From: Pisolithus tinctorius
Taxonomy: Eukaryota; Basidiomycota; Agaricomycetes; Boletales; Pisolithaceae
Length of the DNA: 64,000 bases
Assembly: GCA_024663395.1 (NCBI GenBank)
Contig: JANFAH010000042.1
Coordinates: forward strand, 372,001-436,000
Reading direction: 5' to 3'
Shown here piece after piece: positions 58,928-64,000 of this stretch; within the stretch, counting starts at the first letter, position 1, and each line of letters opens with the position of its first letter. Made by a program: the position numbers and the translations under genes. The notes below the pieces were generated by a model, which saw only the letters and a list, made by a program, of their open reading frames with translations, searched no databases and had not been told where the DNA came from.

Positions 58928-60320
58928 CTATCCCTGCAAAAACTTCCATAGAAGGTCCTTCTGTTGGGTGAAAGCAGGCCTGGCTACTCCCAATCTGTTA
59001 TGGACAGCATCCTTCATGTAGTGAGCAAGTGCTATCCTTTCCCCTTTCTCCCAGCTTGGTACTGAGTGTAGGAGGATTTTGCCTGCAAGGTAAATCATGG
59101 TGCCTGGGGGATAATTAAAAATGGTGCCCAGATCTGGAACATGGAATTTAGCATTGTGGGTTCCCAGGCTGACCACCAAATCCAAAAGAGAGGGTGCAGA
59201 GATTTGGTCAGTGTGGAGAGGAGTTGTTTGGTTGACTATGACATCTATGCCAACATAGATGGAAGGCCACAAGGTTTGGGAAGGATTTTTCATCACAACC
59301 AAGTCTTCTTTGGCTTGCATGGCATCCTTGCCAACTTGGGCCAGATCTGGCAGTACCACCTTGCAAATGGAGTTCCAGAAGTCCTCTGCATAGGCAATGT
59401 CTCTGAGCCATTGCTTCACTGGACCACTCCCCAGACTAGGACTTTGGTAGAGGGGGTCCTCCAATCTCTGCAAGAGGCATCAGCCTGAGGATCTGGACCA
59501 GATGGACAAACAGGAGACCTTGTGAGCCTGCTGGAAAGTGGCAGGGGAATTCATAAGCCTGCCATGACCAAACACCCCTTCCAAGACTGGAGGGACATCA
59601 AGGGCACCATCATTTGGATCTGTTTGGGGCACATGTCTGTGGCCAAACCTTTTGTTGGAAGGATTCTTGTTTCAGGCCTCCTTAACCAGCACATCTTTCA
59701 GGGGAAGATGAATTTGATTCAAATATTCCTAGGTGGGATAAGTGCAGGAGATAAGTGCAGGAAGGACTAAGAGAAAAATGGACTGACCACCCTTTTGGAA
59801 GGCATGATGCCAGGGAGATACCACACCAATACCCTTCCATGGTGATCAAGGACCATGGCAGGGTCCCAGATATGCCCCCATTGGAGGTTTGTAATATTTG
59901 GCCTTGACCCCTCTCATGGGGTCAGCAAACCAATCACCATCCCACTGGGTGACATCTGCTGCCAGACTTGAGAAATGGGGTGTAGGGCATGGGAGAAAGG
60001 GCTCACAAGGGTTAAGGATTGCATGGGCAATCACAAGGGCAGAAAGTTGGAGTTCCAAGTCAGAAATGGATGTCTTGGGAAGATCTTCCCCTGACATAGA
60101 TTTTACCAGATGGTTCAATTTTGACAGTACTCTGAGTCTATGAGACTCCATCAGTCCTTCCCCCAGGGGATGTGGAGTCAGAAAAACCTTGCCTTGGCTT
60201 CCTAAGGTCATCTCTCTCTAACACCTGGCTGGATGAGAGTTTGCATCCCCCCAGAGCAGATGTCAAAATCTGGTCAAGAAGGGCAGACAGGGCAGGATCA
60301 GTAAGGGGCAAAGCAGCCAT
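58928..60320 (-). pseudogene. TET/JBP-type 2-oxoglutarate/Fe(II) dioxygenase, two TGA stops
   Basis: Members of this family oxidise 5-methylcytosine (TET) or thymine (JBP) in DNA. The catalytic exon 59467-58928 shows the iron-binding His and Asp in PLHTDQ (His 59213-59215, Asp 59207-59209), the distal His in ILLHSVPS (59066-59068) and the 2OG-binding Arg in GERIALAHYM (59036-59038). The upstream exon 59728-59519 (KRFGHRHVPQTDPNDGALDV, then HGRLMNSPATFQQAHK) joins across a 51-bp intron. The N-terminal exons (to MAALPLTDPALSALLDQIL at 60320) have uncertain junctions. TGA at 59846-59848 and 59672-59674 fit CGA. All four catalytic residues are kept. Assignment to TET/JBP rests on the pattern and on the KDZ neighbour. 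Confidence 0.82.
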
Positions 60321-61270
60321 GAGGGGGGGATGATGTCAAATGGAGTGATGGCAGGGAAAGCAGGGGGAGAGTAAAATTTTAAGCCTAGAATTAGACTGTA
60401 TAAGGCAATGTGCCTGGTGCCTGGGGAGGGACTCATTGCTCAACCAAGTGTTGTGCTTAGGGTTAGGGTTAGGACCTTAAACACTCAAAAAAACAAGGGT
60501 AATTCCTACAACAATTGTTGCATTTTCAAGTAGAAATTACACACATTACACCCATATAACAAGTACTACTAAGAATTATGACAAAAAGTTCCCAAAGGAA
60601 CCAAGACTCCACTACCACTCCAGAGGGGGCCCTCCCCCAGAATGGCAGCAAGTTCTCATGAGAAAAAAAAACTCGACATTCAAACAGTACCCCATATCAA
60701 ACTACTACACTGCTGAAGGGCATATCAGTACCTAAATAGTAAAAATGTTGAAAACTTACAACAAATACTTGAAGGCTAGAGTACCAAGTGTTAGCATAAC
60801 AGAACAAAAATCAATGCCTATGCTTACCAAAGTTTAGCAACAAAGACAACAATTTTCAACAGACAATACATGGCAGAAGCCATCCCCCAGTACCCTTAAC
60901 CTGCCCTGGCAAGAGGGCAGGCTTTGAAAAAGCACAAACCAGCAAAGCTGGTATGGACAAAGCCCCCAGTCCCAAATTGCTGGCCTGCAAAGCAGGCACA
61001 GACTCAAAGACAAAATTTAACCCCCCATTACAATAGCACACTGGCCAGGTGCACTAAGAATGGGAGGGCCCCCACCCTAGCATGGAAGCAGCTGCAGTCT
61101 GCATATGCACAGGATGGTGGTCTGCAATGGAAGGTCAGTGATGACTTACCTCATGTGAATGAGCACACTGCATCATGGACACTAAAAAAGGGTATCATAT
61201 TGATGATGCAGGGGACTGAACAATAATTATTAATGTATATTAACAATGGACAGCGATGGAGGTGGCTTAC
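60321..61270. other. Spacer with short telomere-like tract; part of the mini-exon gene's 3' side
   Basis: Positions 60457-60473 read TTAGGGTTAGGGTTAGG. Between 60850 and 61200 minus-strand splice-like signals (GTAAGTCATC, CATATGCAG) suggest the last exons of the mini-exon gene, but I cannot set a reading frame. Confidence 0.4.
60457..60473. repeat. Interstitial telomere-like repeat
   Basis: TTAGGGTTAGGGTTAGG is almost three units of the telomere repeat common in fungi. It is too short to be a telomere and may be a chance or healed-break trace. Confidence 0.5.
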
Positions 61271-61814
61271 CTGAGATGTAGCTTTGTCAGCATCAACAAC
61301 ATACACAGAAGGTAACATCCAAGACAAAGCAGACTAAACAATAATTATTAATGTATATTAACAACAGATAGTGATGGAGGTGGCTTACCTGAGATGTAGC
61401 TTTGTCAGCATCAATGACACATGCAGAAGGTAACATCCAAGACGAAGCAGACTAAACAATAATTATTAATGTATATTAACAATGGACAGCGACGGAGGTG
61501 GCTTACCTGAGATGTAGCTTTGTCAGTGTCAACGATGCCTGCTGAAGGTAACATCCAAGATGAAGCAGACTAAACAATTATTATTATTAATGCATATTAA
61601 CAATGGATGGTGACAGAGGTGGCTTACCTGAGATGTAGTGTTGTCAGCATCAATGGCACACACAGAAGGTAGTATCCGAGATGAAGCAGACTAAACAATA
61701 ATCGTTAATGTATATTAACAATGGATGGTGAAGGGGGGCATGGACTTACCAGGCAAGTAGTGTTGACGTTATCATCGATAGATGCAAAAGGCATGATATC
61801 CATTGTGAGGCATG
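61271..61814 (-). repeat. Tandem array of mini exon-intron units (118 bp)
   Basis: Four units repeat with a period of 118-121 bp. On the minus strand each has a 63-bp segment preceded by TTTAG and followed by GTAAGCC: 61690-61628, 61569-61507, 61451-61389 and 61333-61271. All four are open in one frame and encode 21 residues of the form SASSWMLPS..VIDADKATSQ (written here with two dots for four variable positions). The 55-59 bp between them is AT-rich (TTAATATACATTAATAATTA) and looks like an intron. A diverged fifth segment is 61814-61750 (TMDIMPFASIDDNVNTTCL). Confidence 0.8.
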
Positions 61815-62183
61815 CTAGACATGAGAATTAATTTATTTGAAATGAAAGACACAATGAGGGGGGGGGTCTTACCTGATCTGTGTGATCGCTGTCATGGAAG
61901 ATGCACTCAGGGACATCTCACAGTGGACGAGGACTGCATAAGCATTATAATTAGTGACTGTAACATCTGAAACACAATCACACTGAATGACTTACCTGGA
62001 TGACAGTGCGAAGCAATCAGGTGCCAATGACAAGGGTGGCATGGAGGGCATATGTGTCAACAACAAGGGCCCAGCAGAGGGCATACACATCATCAACAAA
62101 GGGGCAATGAAGGGAGGGGGCATTGACGATGAGGGTGTGACAGAGGGAGCGTCGATGATGGGGATGGGATGAAGGGCTGACAA
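61271..62183 (-). CDS. Putative gene made of repeated mini-exons
   Basis: Upstream of the array on the minus strand lie segments 61933-61873 and about 62183-61996, each followed by GTAAG and preceded by AG. The longest encodes a Pro/Ser/Met-rich stretch (IPIIDAPSVTPSSSMPPPF). With the 63-bp units these could build a protein of many 21-residue repeats. The frame of the 61-bp segment is interrupted by TGA, so either the exon limits are wrong or the gene has decayed. No known domain is seen. Its start side faces the plus-strand array, leaving a short shared upstream region near 62200-62300. Confidence 0.45.
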
Positions 62184-62429
62184 AGAATAAGGGAAAAGAA
62201 ATTACAACTGGTTCCAGTATATAAATCCCTCTGTTTGGGAATGTTTTGCTCACTGCACATGTAGTAAAATTTTCAACATGCCTAGGCCCAAGCATGTGCA
62301 CATAGATCACGTGCTTCTCATGCTGTCAGTGCCTGTCATTTTCCCACCATCGGCCAAAGCTCATGCACTCATGCAATGCAGTAATACATCCCCCCCACTC
62401 TCAGCCTTCCCCCACCTCTACACCCACAT

Positions 62430-63430
62430 CCATAAAATCACCCTGTGTGTCCTGCATCCTCAATGACATGACTGCAGTCTGCCAGGTAAGTCCTTCCCTG
62501 CCCCACTTTTCTTCTTTTACACTAATGTTTGTCCATTTCCACAGCCAGTCCCCCCACATCACTGTGTCCTCAATGACAAAACCACAGCACACCTGGCAAG
62601 TCCCCTAAAATCACCCCGCATGTCCTGCATCCTTGATGATGTGACTGCAGTCTGCCAGGTAAGTCCTTCCCTACTCCACTTTTCTTCTTTTACACTAATG
62701 TTTGTCCATTTCCACAGCCAGCCCCCCCCACATTGCTGTGTCCTCAATGACACAACCACATCACACCCAGTAAGTCCTCTAAAATCACCCTGCACATCCT
62801 GCATCCTCAACAACATGACCACAGTCTGCCAAGTAAGTCCTTCCCTACCCCACTTTTCTTCTTTTACACTAATGTTTGTCCGTTTCCACAGCCAGCCCCC
62901 CCTGCGTCACTGTGTCCTCAATGACACAACCACAGCACACCTGGTAAGTCCCCCTCACACCCCCATGTTCATTTCTTTCAGACTAACTGCCCTCCATTTC
63001 CATGGCCAGCACCCACATGTCATTGTGTCCTTGACAACATAACCATAACACACCTGGTAAGTCCCCCCCACCCCCCCATGTTTGTTTCTTTCAGATTAAC
63101 TACCCTCTGTTTCTGCACCCAGCCTCTGTGCATCCAGTAAGTCCCCCTGATTAACTGCCCTCTGTTTCTGCAGCCAGCCCCTGTGCATCTGGTAAGTCCC
63201 CCTCACACCTCCATTTTCATTTCTTTCAGACTAACTGCCCTCTGTTCTGCAGCCAGCACCTGTGCATCATCATGTCCTTGACGACACAACCATAGCACAC
63301 CCAGTAAGTCCCCCCCCACCCCCATCTTTGTTTCTTTCATAATAACTGCCCTCCATTGCCACAGCCAGCCCCCATGTGTTGCTGTGTCCCCACAACACAA
63401 CCATCCAACACATTTTTGACAATGGAAAGA
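62430..63430 (+). repeat. Second mini exon-intron array, opposite strand
   Basis: On the plus strand a unit of about 173 bp repeats three times (landmark GCAGTCTGCCAGGTAAGTCC at about 62473, 62646 and a variant near 62820). About five shorter units follow to 63420. Each contains CAG followed by CCAGCCCCC..., a segment of about 51 bp (TGTGTCCTCAATGACACAAC) and then GTAAGTCC. These are consensus acceptor and donor sites, so the array looks like repeated short exons. Lengths vary by one base between units and I cannot fix a frame. Confidence 0.6.
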
Positions 63431-63686
63431 CCACTTGCCTAGTAAGTCCCCCCCTTCACTGTCATTTATTTATGTACTTACATTACCTGCATCATCAACA
63501 GCTCACAGTCCCCCTGCATTGGCAACATCAAGATTGGTAAGCTTCCCCCATCCCTGCCATTTATTTATATACAGATATTACCTGTGTTTTACCCTCTGTA
63601 TTCTTAAATTACCTATGTCCTTGCTGCTGTGCCATCCTTGTCAACATCAATAATCACCTTACATCTCCAGTCCATAGGTGTCCTTG

Positions 63687-64000
63687 ATGGCCAGAACTAA
63701 ACAGACTGCCAAGAAGGTAACTGGGGGCCATGCCCCAAGGCTCAACCTTTTCACCCTCCAGAAGAAAAAGGCACAGACAAAGGTGGCTTCCAAGAGGCCT
63801 GTCAAAAAGATCAAGTTGCAGCCTGGTACAAATTCTGTGAGTGCTTTCCTATCTACTGTACACCATCTTCCATCTACCCCAGCACTGTGTTATGTGTAGG
63901 GATGGTGGAAAGATGTGGATTTGTTAGGAGAGAGGATGTTACAGAGTGGTTTGTGATCTGTGTTTAGTTGTCCCTGTAGAGGATTTGCAGAAGGTGCAAC
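63687..64000 (+). CDS. Histone H3-tail-like protein with downstream cysteine cluster, partial
   Basis: The ATG at 63687 starts ARTKQTAKKVTGGHAPR after Met, identical to the histone H3 tail at 14 of the first 17 residues, including Lys4 and Lys9. The next residues are basic (QKKKAQTKVASKRPVKKIKL) and reach PGT, a layout like H3 residues 18-45; no histone fold follows. A donor (GTGAGT at 63837) and acceptor (CCCCAG ending 63882) define a likely 46-bp intron. Exon 2 then reads HCVMCRDGGKMWIC and, after a TAG, ERGCYRVVCDLC, a pattern like a PHD-type zinc finger. The gene runs off the window. The TAG (63925-63927) means a wrong splice choice or a lesion. It is not an ordinary H3 gene; a mimic of the H3 tail is the best reading. 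Confidence 0.65.

Larger units (their letters stand above)
52462..60320 (-). mobile_element. KDZ-type DNA transposon with TET/JBP and accessory genes (ends not defined)
   Basis: Three adjacent minus-strand genes lie here, in transcription order: TET/JBP-type dioxygenase (60320-58928), KDZ transposase (about 58790-55096) and an accessory protein (55031-52462). Association of KDZ transposases with TET/JBP genes is established for Agaricomycetes. I could not find terminal inverted repeats or a target duplication, so the limits given are those of the genes. CG dinucleotides are almost absent across the span, as expected for an old, methylated element. Confidence 0.7.

Noticed and set aside
60457..60473. 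True telomere or chromosome end
   Set aside because: Fewer than three units are present and coding sequence continues on both sides.
62620..63042. 140-codon plus-strand ORF with repeated peptides
   Set aside because: It reads through strong GTAAGT donors and TTCCACAG acceptors in each unit; the repeat array with mini-exons explains it better.
63687..63900. Ordinary histone H3 gene
   Set aside because: Similarity is limited to the tail; no histone-fold helices follow, and the next exon is cysteine-rich.

Overview
The window is nuclear DNA of a mushroom-forming basidiomycete (Agaricomycetes). The evidence is short introns of about 40-60 bp, chromodomain-bearing Ty3/gypsy elements, a Tad-like LINE with a terminal RNase H, and a KDZ DNA transposon next to a TET/JBP-type dioxygenase gene, a pairing known from this class. 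A short TTAGGG tract is also present. The species cannot be told from the sequence. Most of the window is transposable elements and decayed genes; I see no rRNA, tRNA or CRISPR.

Layout. 1-2.3 kb: a partial minus-strand gene of a family that looks multi-copy in Agaricomycetes, plus a small membrane ORF. 2.9-13.4 kb: a foldback (long inverted repeat) element split by a chromovirus (Gypsy-1, 714-bp LTRs, TSD AGAAA) that carries an intron-containing antisense gene. 13.5-17.2 kb: a multi-exon Spt5-like NGN/KOW gene, slightly broken. 17.8-19.0 kb: an F-box-type gene fragment. 20.0-26.6 kb: a near full-length LINE with an 11-bp TSD. 26.6-27.5 kb: a second foldback copy. 27.5-28.6 kb: a WD40-like gene remnant. 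29.6-32.0 kb: copy A of an unnamed zinc-finger repeat ('R'). 34.3-37.3 kb: a CAND1/TIP120 pseudogene. 38.3-51.6 kb: copy B of R, interrupted by a Copia element (292-bp LTRs, TSD CCCCT), itself interrupted by a second chromovirus (Gypsy-2, 399-bp LTRs). 51.8-52.4 kb: a 44-45-bp minisatellite. 52.5-60.3 kb: three minus-strand genes, namely an accessory protein, KDZ transposase with a CxC2-like cysteine cluster, and a TET/JBP-type 2OG-Fe(II) dioxygenase. 61.2-63.6 kb: two opposed arrays of tiny repeated exon-intron units. 63.7 kb to the end: a gene beginning with a near copy of the histone H3 tail, followed by a cysteine cluster.

How it fits together. Almost every premature stop that can be placed in frame is TGA where CGA is plausible. 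LTR-LTR differences sampled near the start of the Gypsy-1 LTRs are CG versus TG or CA. The Gypsy-2 target-site duplication reads CCTGA on one side and CCCAA on the other. This is the mark of CpG cytosine methylation followed by deamination, and it varies along the window: it is severe from 39 kb onward and lighter in the LINE and in R copy A. The right third therefore pairs a methylation-scarred region with a gene for a likely 5-methylcytosine oxidase and a histone-H3-tail mimic, which makes it the most interesting part of the window.
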